Below are positions 36,005 through 46,399 of a DNA stretch of 64,000 bases, piece by piece. The notes below the pieces were generated by a model. That model was not told the DNA's origin. It worked only from the letters and a program-made list of their open reading frames with translations, and did no database searches. This DNA comes from Cymodocea nodosa. Lineage: Eukaryota > Streptophyta > Magnoliopsida > Alismatales > Cymodoceaceae. The translations under genes were made by a program, and so were the position numbers. Every line of letters begins with the position of its first letter. Position 1 is the first letter of the stretch. The DNA lies in contig CM072337.1 in NCBI GenBank assembly GCA_036874045.1, positions 23,410,001 to 23,474,000 of the forward strand. Reading direction: 5' to 3'.

Positions 36005-39000
36005 ATGACTATCAAAATATTTACAATTGAATTGACAAAAATTGATAAATTGAACAAGTAAATTATGTTATGTAACATAAAAAGATTAAAAATGCACTGA
36101 AATTTGATAATTTAGAACATGTCATACAAGCTAGTCCTTTAGAAATAACTGATGATGCTTCTAAAGTAAAAATAAAAAAAGTAGAAAAATGAAAACTTGA
36201 AGATAAGAAAGTCAAAAGTTTTATGTTTATGTTTATAGATGATAGTTTAGTGAAATATTTTAAAACTTACACTGCAACTTATACTTTATGGAATATTTTG
36301 AAAGAAATGTATACTAAAATAATAAAAATGAATATACAACTTCTCTTTCAAAAGTATAACTCTTATAAGATGCTAAATGAACAAAACATAGTAGGATATA
36401 TTAATAATATGATAGTTATAGCAAAAGATTTAGCTATTGTAGGAATCTCTATATTTGAAAAACTACAAATAACAACTATATTAAATAGTTTACTACATAA
36501 CTATGATATAGTCACTATATCTCTTAAGTTTATCCTATTTCAAATTTTTGAATTACCAACTAAGTTGGATATTAAACAATAAATTATGGCTAGCTGAAGG
36601 TGACATGAAACAAATCTAGAAGAAGCATATGCTGCATTTCAAAATCCTAGAGGTGATAAAAGTGACAAAAGGAAAAATGGACCAATCAAGAACAACTACA
36701 AGTTATATCAAGCATGAGGAAAAAAAAGCATAGAAATCTTGCCACACCTATGGCCAATTTGGTCATTTCAATGTAAATTATCCTAACAAGAACAAAATAA
36801 AGGTGAGACCTCAAAACCAAATGTGAAGAATAAATTTTTTTTGTGAGAGTTGTCAAATGTATTAATATTGTAGTCTTAAATTCAAACAATTGATGGGTTG
36901 ATTTTGATACGACTAGGTACATTGCCAAAACCAAGAAGAGATAGACTCCTTTAAAGAATTCAATCTTAGAGAACAATACATCTATATAGGTAACAACACT
37001 TATTCTGATGTAGAAAATATTTGCATTTACCATTTGGATTTGACAGACAACATTATGATGCTAAAAGATGTCCTCTATGCACCTCATGAGGTAAAATTTA
37101 ATATTTGTCAACAATCTCTTGAAGAATAACTTGGAAGTTCAATTTTATAATAAACATGTATCCATAGGAAATGACAAAATGGTCTTTCCTATGAGAACTT
37201 TTGTATCTAAACATGATTTGTTCAAAAATTTTCTTATTGATAATAAAATAGATGATGTGGCTTCTAGTTATATTATGTGTTATTTATCTAAAATCGAATT
37301 GTGGCATTTAAGATTGGTGTACATTAATAAATCTAAAATAAATCAAACGATAAAAATGAACATGTTGCTTGAAATTAAGAATATGAAATTAGATAAATGT
37401 CAACACTACTTAGTTGGAAAAATAACTAAGAAACCCTTTAGGAATAGACATAAGATGAATGAATTATTAGGCTTAATTCATTCTAATGTATGTTGTCTAG
37501 TTAGTGTCAAAACATATAATCATAAGGAATATTTTGTAACTTTTATTAATGACTTTTCTAGATACACCTATATTTATTTGATAAGTCGTAAAAGTAAAGT
37601 ATTGACTTACTTTAAAAAATACAAGTTAGAAGTAGAAAGATAACTGAGAAAAAGTATTATAGTATTAAGGTTTGATAAGGGAGGGCAACACAATTCTAAA
37701 AAATTTGAGTTGTTTTGTGAAATGCATGGAATTAAAAGGTAAATTACAATGCCTTGTATAGTACAACAAAATAGTATAATAGAAAGAAAAACAAAACTCT
37801 TATAAATTCTATAAGATGAATGTTTTCATACTTAAGTCTCTTTAAAAAATTTTAGGGAAAAGTCTTAGTCATAACAAATTATGTATTAAATAGAATACCT
37901 TTTAAGTTTGTACCTAACACACCTTATGAATTGTAAATCGAAATAAAGTCTAATTTATACTATTTAGGAAAATGAGGTTCAATAGCTCATGTACTTATTT
38001 CTATACCATTGAGAGATAAGTTAGATTCAAGAACTTTAAAATATACGTTTATAGGTTATTGTGAAAATTCTTTCAGTTATAGGTTCTATAATAAAGAAAA
38101 GAAAATTATTGAATATAAGGATGACACTTTCTTAAAAAATTTGAATGAAAAAAAAGAAATAAGAAAGAAATAGAAACCACTATTTGTGGTAAATGATAAC
38201 TATTTCAATAAGACCTAGGAAAATAACCTTATAATTGAAGGAGAATGAAATATAGAAAATGCAATTGAACCTATGGAAATTATAAATGAAAATACTAATG
38301 AATGCATGGAAATTGTGGGAGAAAATCAAAATAAGCCTATAAATGGAAATGTTGAAACTAATAGGAATGAGGAACAAGAAGAACCAATACAACCTAATAA
38401 TAAGAGAATTAGATATCAGCCTACATGGATGGATGATTATAATTTATACTCTTGTAAGTTTTCTTGTCTATTAATTATTATGGAGGAAAATCACATGGAA
38501 CCTATGACATATAAGGATGTCATTAAATTTCATGAAAATGATTTGTGGTTAGAAGCCATAAATGATAAAATTGATTCCATGAAAAGTAATCAAGTATGAG
38601 AATTATGTGATTTACCTGCAAGAAGGAAAGTTATAAGGTGCAAATGGCTATTCTAAAAAAAATTAAAGGTTAATGGGTCTATTGATAAGTATAAGATTTG
38701 GTTAGTTGCTAAAGATTATACACAAAAATCAAGAATTGATTATCAAGAAACTTATTCTTAAGTAACTAAGTTTGTGTTTATAAGAATTATATTGACTATT
38801 GTTGCACATTTAGACTTAGAATTACATCAAAAGAATGTAAAAATTGTATTTCTAAGTAGAAACTTATAAGAATAATTCTACATGTCACAACTTAAAGGGT
38901 TTCAAGAAGAAGGATTTGAGGATAAAGTGTGTAAATTAAAAAAATCAATATATGGTTTGAAACAAGTATCTAGACAATAGTATTATAACTTTCACGATAT

Positions 39001-40090
39001 GATTATCAAAATAGGATTTGTTTCAAATAGATTAAATTATTGTATATATGTTAAGAAAAAAGAGAATAAATTTATTATATTATCATTGTACATGGATGAT
39101 ATTATACTTGTCAAAAATGATAATAACATGTTAAATGAAACAAAGAAAAAATTTTGTAGAAGGTTTGAAATAAAGGACATGGGAGTAGCATCTTATATTC
39201 TTAGAATTCAAATCCTTAGAGATCAAAAATCTAGAACATTAAGTATAACTCAAAAAAGATACTAAGTTATAGTGTTAAAAATGTTTGGAATGAAAAATTA
39301 TTCCTTAGCTCTTATAATTTATGTTTTTGAGAAAATGTTAAGTAAAGACCAATGTCCTAAAAAGGGGAAGGAACTTTTAAGAGCATAATATGTTCAAGTA
39401 GTTGAAAATTTATTATGTGCTATGATTTATACTAGACCAAACTTAACATATGTTGCAAGTATTATTAGTAAGTATCAAAGTAATTCTGAAACAAAATATT
39501 AAGATGGCATCAAGAGAATAATGAAATATTTATAAGAAAATTTTCACCACAAATTGATTTATTAAGTAAATGAGTTTGAAATATTTGATTATACAAATGT
39601 AGGTTTAGGTGATGACAAAGATAATAGAAATTTCACTTCAAGACATTTATTTATCTTTAGAGATATAGTTGTATCTTGAGGTAGTAAAAAGTAAAGATGT
39701 GTAGCAAAATACACATAAGAAGTTAAATATATTGTCTGTAGTGTAATTACATCATATATTATTTGAATCAAGAAATTTATAAATAATTTAAATCTCAACT
39801 TATAAGTGATCCAATAGACATATATTGTGATAACCAAACAACGATAAATTTAATATATAGTGATACAAATACAACAAAATAATAATATATTAACATACAT
39901 TATCATTACATTTGTGATGTTGTAAAAAAGAGTGATAAAATTAAGTTATATCTTTACTTCAAATATGGTTGTTGATCCTTTGATAAAAGAAATTTCATTG
40001 AAAAAATATATTAAATTTGTAAATTTAACGAGATTAAAAACATTTTCATAGATAATAGAAATAAAAAATATTTTCATAAATAATAGAAGT
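36005..40090 (+). pseudogene. C gag-pol wreck
   Basis: Colinear with the A1 polyprotein but riddled with stops. The gag start (M-T-I-K-I-F-T-I-E-L) is at 36005. The zinc knuckle has Cys changed to Tyr at two positions (about 36736-36780). The pre-integrase and start of the integrase remain open at 37119-37643. The Trp/Gln/Arg codons that are stops here are mostly explained by G-to-A or C-to-T changes. The YMDD box of the reverse transcriptase survives at about 39090, and the RNase H is badly eroded. Confidence 0.85.
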
Positions 40091-40221
40091 GAAAGATTAA
40101 TATTTTCTCATAAGTAATGGAAGTATAAAAAGTATATGTTGCTTAGAAGCAGAATGCAGGTATGATACACCTTGTGATATTTGGTGCATGAAATGATTTG
40201 ATCTTCGTTACAAGTGAGAGA

Positions 40222-40461
40222 TGTTGGGAAATGGTCACGAAGACCATTCAAATTCGAATTTCCAATGGTTGCCAAAAAAAAAAAAAAAAAGGTTGCGGTT
40301 GGGGCGGAAAGTGTGGGAGGTAGATTAGCTTCCGATTATAAATAAAGAAGTATGGAAGGAAAAAATTATCTAAGAAAAAATACATATCCGGAATACACTA
40401 ATCTTCTATACTCGAAGTCCCAAACATCCACTCGCCGAATCCACCATTCGTCGGCACAACA
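40222..40461 (+). repeat. C 3' LTR (240 bp)
   Basis: Begins TGTTGGG after the purine tract 'caagtgagaga' and ends GGCACAACA. It contains an A-run at about 40274-40290 absent from the left LTR. Confidence 0.88.
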
Positions 40462-40480
40462 AAATCTTCATCTTCGTATT

Positions 40481-40645
40481 ACTTAAAAATTACACTTATC
40501 ATTTCTAAGTGGTAGATGAGATGGTAATAAATAGAGATCTGGAAGAAGGTGTCAATTTGCTCCGTGCAATCAATGCTAATGCATCTAAACCCTAACCTAT
40601 ATGTTGACAACAAGGAAGATGTCGCGAAATCTTCATCTTCGTATT
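40481..40645. repeat. Flanking duplicated unit (right)
   Basis: The intact unit of the pre-C tandem duplication. It ends with 'aaatcttcatcttcgtatt' (40627-40645), the same 19 bp that follows the C right LTR at 40462-40480. Confidence 0.75.
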
Positions 40646-41909
40646 GTGCATCTGCTCTCGAACTCCATGGTTGATCGCATTTATCATTGCTTAATTAAGT
40701 TAGATTGCTACGCTCTCTCTAGCCTGAGCACCGTATGGTACTCGTGGTTTCCCCATGAAATCAAGGAGAGAATATGAGAACCTTCTTTGTTGGTGCATCT
40801 GCCTTCTCTACGACAGAGCTAGTCCCAAACCGGACCCTCCAATTGTAGCTATTCGATTCTCCCAAGACACTTCTCTCTCATATATTGTCTCCTTAATTGA
40901 TTATATCGATCCTTGAGAACATTAAAAATACAAGTTCGATTACTGAACGTACAGTTATATAACTAATTGACATGATAGAATATGACATATTATTCTAAAA
41001 AAGTAAGTAAAAAATGAATAACTAACTTAACAATGGGCTCCTACAATGTACATAGTTTCTAGGGTTGTGGTAGGAAAGGTGTTGTATAGACAAAGAAGCT
41101 AAACCAGTTAATGCTTGAACGTGCAGACATGTTGCAAGAACTTCATCCTCTTATTTTCAATTTGCCAACACTACGACTACATCAACATGAAATTTTTCTA
41201 AACAAGCGTGGATTCTTTGATGTGATACCAGCGTGCCAAGATTTTTCCAATGCATGTACTTTTCACATAGAAAAAGAAAAAAAGGGTCCGACGTAAAATT
41301 GATAATAAAGACATGGTTAATTTCCAATGCATGATGCCTACGGCCGGATACCAACAGCACTGGACTGGTTGTTGGTGTGGGCTTCGCCATCCAACCGGCA
41401 AACTCGATCTGCAGGATTATCTTTCTTTAATTTATTCGATGATTCCATTTGTCACATTCTGATTCTAATTCATAGAAGAACATTAGTGGCAGCAGTCGAC
41501 CGATCATGGGGTGCGGTCGAGAAGAATATTTTTCTGTTTAGTGAGATGCATACGACATGGATGGAGCCAATATTCCATATATGCCTCTCTGTTCAACCAC
41601 TCTCTCCAACTCCCCATGGTCCGTCAGCCCATGATGATGAGTTGAAGAAGAGACCGGTAGCTGCTCACACCACACCAAGAATTATTTGCTTCCATTCGTG
41701 GAAACGACATGCCTAAGATAACGCAATGTTATTTTAATGACCGAAGAAGATAATGCAATGGTCAGAAATAGCGGGGGAGGTTGAAAACAAACAAAGTCTC
41801 CTCTTTTTCTTTTTTCCACTTCCATGCTTCTTTATTTTCCTCTGGTGTCTCCAGGCCCACGATAAATTGCTTCGCTCGATCGACAGGGTGGTGTCGACGG
41901 ATATCAGAG
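40646..41909. other. Intergenic and upstream region of the small membrane-protein gene
   Basis: No gene was recognised. The longest frame (41327-41716) has no known motif. A CT-rich stretch near 41790-41830 is probably part of the next gene's leader or promoter. Confidence 0.45.
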
Positions 41910-42357
41910 ATGTGTCCCCTGAGAGTCGTGCTTATCTTCCTCTCCGCCACTCTCGCCGGATTCCTCCTCCTCCGCGGCCTCAGGACCAACCCGGAGGACG
42001 ATGGAGATGTGCCCACGACGGGACCCGACTCCGAACCGGCGGCGGACTCCACCACGTCAAAGGTATAAACGATCTCTTTTTGAATTGCTTTCCCTTTCTT
42101 TTTCTTGAAATTGTTGAAGAATATGTAGTCAGAATCACTCTCTCTCGTTGCTGATTGTTCTGTTTCGTCTCACCTTCGGTTCTGGGTGGTTCAAGTTTCG
42201 ATCTTCGTTGAGCAAGGGGTTCTGGACCTGCATCGACATGGCTAGCGGGAGGTATCTTTGGCGAAATCTTGTCACGTCTTCCGCTTGTTCTTCTGCCACC
42301 GCTGCCGCTACTTCCGTTGGTAGCGATGATTTTGCTGCCTCCAAGAAGTCGCAGTAG
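41910..42357 (+). CDS. Small single-pass membrane protein, two exons
   Basis: A 104-residue protein from exon 41910-42062 (51 codons, donor AAG/GTATAA) and exon 42196-42357 (acceptor TTCAAG, stop TAG). The N-terminus MCPLRVVLIFLSATLAGFLL is a hydrophobic signal anchor. A low-complexity acidic/Ser-Thr linker follows, then GFWTCIDMASGRYLWRNLV. This combination matches a small plant-specific family usually annotated as 'methyltransferase-related', although it has no methyltransferase domain and no established biochemical role that I know of. The reading phase is kept across the intron, which supports the model. It is convergent with the CIPK gene at 43302. Confidence 0.8.
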
Positions 42358-43301
42358 AGAATGGCGATACTCGCACCGACGCCAAGGTGATGGCGTTGGG
42401 TTTATTTACTACCTTAACGTATGTAGAATTACGTGACGAGAGTCTCTTCTCGTAATATACAACTGTATGGTATGCCGACTTTTGTATTCATTAAGAAAAC
42501 CATTTCTTCACCTCTTCGTCGAATTTTTTTATTTACGTGGTTATCAAAAAGCACGAAAGCACATAGGCTTGTCGATTTAACTACTGTGGATTCTTTACCT
42601 TTGCGTCAAAAATCAAAAATTCCCGCTTCGTACCTGGGAACATGATAAACTCGATGGATTATTGGGTTGATAATTGCCGTGGCTCATCAAGTGATATGTT
42701 CGGTCTACAGTTCCATCAGATGAACTGGGAGGAGCGTGCACAGTGCGTTCCACTCTACTTCACGGTCATGCATTCTTCTGACCGTATCAGAGACATCCTG
42801 ACAAATCCCAAGGACGTGATAAACTGGTAAGAATTATCCCAGAGCCTTCCATTTCCAAACCTCCTCCTCCTCATCATACAATTATCTATCTCAATTGAAG
42901 AAAGTATCGTTTCCCCATGCTGTGCCAAAGCCCGAAAGGAGCAGCTGATTGGGATGGTGCCAGACTGGCCTACCGTCCCTTTCATAAACTTTTAGTTGGG
43001 TTAAGCGAATAAAGGAACCGCGGCGTCCTCCTGGCATTCTGAAGTCTTTCATTCAACAGAAACAATCCATCCACAGCAAACACATTATTAGTCTTGCAAC
43101 GAAGGACAGAATGCATAAATGGAAAGGTACAACAAGTTAACAAAGAAAGAACGCAGCACCCACCACAAGGACTGCTGACAAAGCTTACAATTTGCATAAA
43201 ACACCTTATTAGTCGATTAACATAAAAATTAAAACAGCAAAACAAACATCATGCAAGAGTTGATACTAGCTCGATACTGGCATACTGTTGCCGCCGCTCT
43301 C
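42358..43301. other. Convergent 3' flanks
   Basis: Holds the 3' untranslated regions of the small membrane-protein gene (+) and the AT-richer CIPK gene (-). The short frames here show no recognisable domain. Confidence 0.5.
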
Positions 43302-44612
43302 TTACACGTCTTCTTTCGTTTCCCCCTGCCAAGCCCAGACGATATCCTTGAGAGCTGGTCTGATATCTTGCTTCCATGTCTTTTGGTACTCCAAAGTATC
43401 ACCATTTGACTTCCTCATCTCCACTAGATGGAAGTTAGGGGACACCTCAAATATCTCAGCGTCAATGGCTAGAACCCCTTTTCTGCCTTCTTTTGATTTA
43501 TGTAGCTTCCATGACTCTCCTTTCTTCACCATATTCAGCTTAAATTTCTTGGCTATCTCCTCAAGCTTAGACACAATGGTTGATGCAGTCTGCTTCGAAA
43601 TGAATTTTGACTCTTTCCTACAATCAGCATCCTCAAACAAGCCAGAAAGATCAAAACCAGATGCCAGAGAAATGATGTCAAAGGCATTCAAGTTGGGAAT
43701 CTTTGCATTGGGAATATTAACGTTGCATGAACTGACTTCATAATTAACATTAACCTCCTGAATTGCTGCTGGCTCTGCTGCTTTCTTTGACTTGCTCATG
43801 AATCCTCTCCTGAACCAAGGGTTTTCCATAATCTTACCAACAGAAATCCTTGTAGTAGGGTTTGGATCCAGAATTTTTGAAAGTAGCCTACGAACTTCTG
43901 AGGGGAACCAAGTGGGCCATTTGAAATCTGCTTTCTTAATCTTCTTATACATTTCCATCAGATTTGAATCATGGAAAGGAAGATAGCCTGCCAAAAGAAC
44001 ATACAATATCACCCCACACGACCAGACATCAGCTTTAGAACCATCATATCCTTTCCTAGTGATAACTTCAGGAGCAACATAAGCTGGAGTCCCACAAGCT
44101 GTGTGAAGCAGCGCATCTTGTCTACTGCAGTCAGCAATTGCACTCAAACCAAAATCCGAGACTTTCACATTTCCATCATCATCCAGCAATAGGTTTTCAA
44201 GTTTCAGATCACGGTGGTAAACACCTCTACTATGGCAATAATCTATTGCACTGATCAACTGCTGAAAGTATTTCCTTACCACTTCTTCCTTGAGCCTTCC
44301 TTTGGCAACTTTTCTGAAGAGTTCTCCACCCTTCACATACTCCATGACGATGTAAATCTTGTTCTTTGTAGCCATAACTTCATACAGTTCTACGATATTG
44401 GGATGCTTGACCAAACTCATTATGGAGATCTCTCGCTTGATTTGATCCATCAAACCAGCCTTTAGGATCTTATCTTTGTCAATCACTTTTATTGCAACAA
44501 TATCGCCAGTTTTGATATTCCTAGCATGATATACCTTTGCAAAGGCTCCTTGACCTAATAACTTTCCTACTTCAAATCTTTGCATCAGCACACTTCCATT
44601 ACTATTATTCAT
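43302..44612 (-). CDS. CBL-interacting protein kinase (CIPK/SnRK3), uninterrupted coding exon
   Basis: A 436-residue SnRK3 kinase. Features: glycine-rich loop GQGAFAKV, Lys42, HRDLKLEN with Asp135, DFG Asp153, and an activation segment ending [10 protein letters not shown]. The NAF motif is at residues 309-311 in [20 protein letters not shown]; in this family it binds the CBL calcium sensor and keeps the kinase inactive until CBL binds. A C-terminal PPI-type domain has [10 protein letters not shown] and [14 protein letters not shown]. It belongs to the intron-poor CIPK clade, and its sequence looks closest to the CIPK2/5/10/25-type group; the exact member is uncertain. The coding exon is near average in base composition, unlike the GC-rich CIPK at 16238, so the two are not a recent tandem pair. 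The leader carries an intron and upstream ORFs. Confidence 0.95.
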   Translation of the reverse strand: MNNSNGSVLMQRFEVGKLLGQGAFAKVYHARNIKTGDIVAIKVIDKDKILKAGLMDQIKREISIMSLVKHPNIVELYEVMATKNKIYIVMEYVKGGELFRKVAKGRLKEEVVRKYFQQLISAIDYCHSRGVYHRDLKLENLLLDDDGNVKVSDFGLSAIADCSRQDALLHTACGTPAYVAPEVITRKGYDGSKADVWSCGVILYVLLAGYLPFHDSNLMEMYKKIKKADFKWPTWFPSEVRRLLSKILDPNPTTRISVGKIMENPWFRRGFMSKSKKAAEPAAIQEVNVNYEVSSCNVNIPNAKIPNLNAFDIISLASGFDLSGLFEDADCRKESKFISKQTASTIVSKLEEIAKKFKLNMVKKGESWKLHKSKEGRKGVLAIDAEIFEVSPNFHLVEMRKSNGDTLEYQKTWKQDIRPALKDIVWAWQGETKEDV

Positions 44613-44714
44613 TCCTGCTTACGGTAGCTAATATAATTGAAATAACATAAACCTCCACTGCCAAAGAGATTGTAGCTATATACAGGACAGATGTTTGAAC
44701 AGAGGAAGAGGGTC

Positions 44715-44909
44715 TCAACCGTCTTCAGAGCAGATGTGAATTAACACAACAGCTCTATCTGACCTTGCAGCTCCATTGTGCACTGGAGCATAAAGTGTTG
44801 AAGTATTATAAAAACTTGAGCCAACATCATCCAATGTAAGAAAAGGAAGCTCAGCAGGAGCTATGGCTTCATATAAATCAGAGCAGGAACTCCTCACATG
44901 CACACACAT
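44715..44909 (-). promoter_or_regulatory. 64-codon upstream ORF in the CIPK leader
   Basis: In the last leader exon of the - strand CIPK, an ATG at 44909 opens 64 codons ending 102 nt before the kinase ATG. Its C-terminal part reads VVLIHICSEDG. A second, 13-codon upstream ORF (44919-44878) overlaps its start in another frame. Both would be met by scanning ribosomes before the kinase start, so they could reduce or regulate translation. Whether the peptide is conserved cannot be judged from one sequence. Confidence 0.5.
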
Positions 44910-44959
44910 CTTTCCGCATTCCCTGATGCTTGATTTCCGATATTTGGGTCGGAAATGCC

Positions 44960-46090
44960 TGGAAAAATGCAGAAGAAAAGTTCAGAATTATTTGAACATA
45001 AAATAATAGTGAACACAACGAAAGAGTACAAATCAAAAAATAAAATATGATTTTTCCAATGATAAGCAACCATTCAGCCGTGGCAAAAGCAAAAGATAGA
45101 GAAACATGGGTTGACGATAAGGATACCAAGAGAATATTTGAGCTCAAAAGGCACAACTACAAGAGCACTAAAATTGAAACCATTGAAAATGAAATATGTC
45201 AATTCTTTAGTCAGAAAGCTGCATTTAGACAGGTTTTTCATTAAAAATTTAGAACCGATTCAAAGTTCAGAGGAAGGACCATTTTTCCCATATTAGTGTC
45301 TATACCAAGTCTGCTAATGAATTTGATTTCCAAACAATTACAGAAAAAATCATATTGATTAACAACCTGCAAATTGATTCCCCAGAAACAGCAACAGATT
45401 CAGAAACTATTTGTTCTAGTATGCAATCGGTTGCTCCAAAAAATACAATCAAAGCACGTAAGAGAACGGAGACTAACAATAAATAGAAAAGCAATAAGTT
45501 GGTAAAACTAAATTAGAACTTTCGAAACTCAACATAACGAACGACAAAACAAGCAAAAACCGCTATAAATTCATTCTATAAGAGAAGAGCATGTAAAATA
45601 AGCAGCGCCGTACATAACGCGATTCTTTGCTCAGCACACGCTTTACAAAACCCACTGGGTGAAAAATCCATGACAGCGGCACCACAAATAATGAACGGGG
45701 ATAAGGAATATCACATCCAAGGAAGCAAAAGGTAAAATAGCCTCGAGAAAACCACAGTTGAACGCGGACATCTTTAAAAAAATCCCTAGCATAGGGATGA
45801 ACTACAGGATCCAAGAACGACCAAGGTATTACTCTTCGTCTTCAAAAACCGATTCGGAACAAGAAAGTATCAACACTAGCGCGTCACTTCTTGGTTTCGA
45901 CGATAACAACATAAAATATATATATATATATGTTGAAACATTAATAAACACAGAAATCTTCCAAGGAAGTAGCACCATGAAAAAAGCGAGCACATCAAAT
46001 CGAGCATGTCACAGTTATACGTTACAAGGAAAAAATAGGAGAGCAAAGCAAAAGAAAGGAAGAGAAAAGAAAATACATTTTGGAGAATAC
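44960..46090 (-). other. Putative 5' UTR intron of the CIPK gene
   Basis: On the minus strand the donor is CAAAAG/GTATTC (46090) and the acceptor is TTTTTCCAG/GCATTT (44960), giving a 1,131-nt intron. Sequence between them is AT-rich. The GC-richer part upstream (about 46091-46330) would be the first leader exon. Leader introns are known in intron-poor CIPK genes. Confidence 0.55.
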
Positions 46091-46399
46091 CTTTTGAAGG
46101 GGCAAGCCGGTGGACGTAGGGCAGAAACGATGGAACTCTCCTCGCTACGGCGGAGGACGGGAAGACGGTGAAGTAATCGAATCGAAGGACGCTTGTATCG
46201 TCTGGGAGCGTACCCACCTCCCCCATATGGCTTCCCGATTTAGGATGACGACAGTTGTCGACAGCACGAATTTACATCTCTGTCCCGACCTTTCCAGGAT
46301 ATTACGGCGAAGCAGAGGTTGGCGGCCGTGGATGTTTTCGCCTCCGCAAGGAGGGGCAGATGGATGGGGTTGGTTCTCTTCTTAAGTATATTCGAAGGT

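Larger units (their letters stand above)
25489..40461 (+). mobile_element. Ty1/copia element C (old, decayed; outermost of a three-level nest)
   Basis: An old relative of A1. Its left LTR (25489-25668 plus 34967-35012) is split by element B, and its right LTR is 40222-40461; unsplit lengths agree at about 226-240 bp. The ends are TATTGGG (from TGTTGGG) and GGCACAACA. The primer site is degraded (TATTATCAGAGC, 35014-35025). The flanking 5-mers TAATG and AAATC are a decayed target duplication. A GC-rich leader (35026-35580), an AT-rich block and a gag-pol wreck follow, colinear with A1. Most differences from A1 that create stops or kill motifs are C-to-T or G-to-A. Confidence 0.88.

Noticed and set aside
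41327..41716. 129-codon frame upstream of the small membrane-protein gene
   Set aside because: No recognisable domain, and it lies in the likely promoter region.
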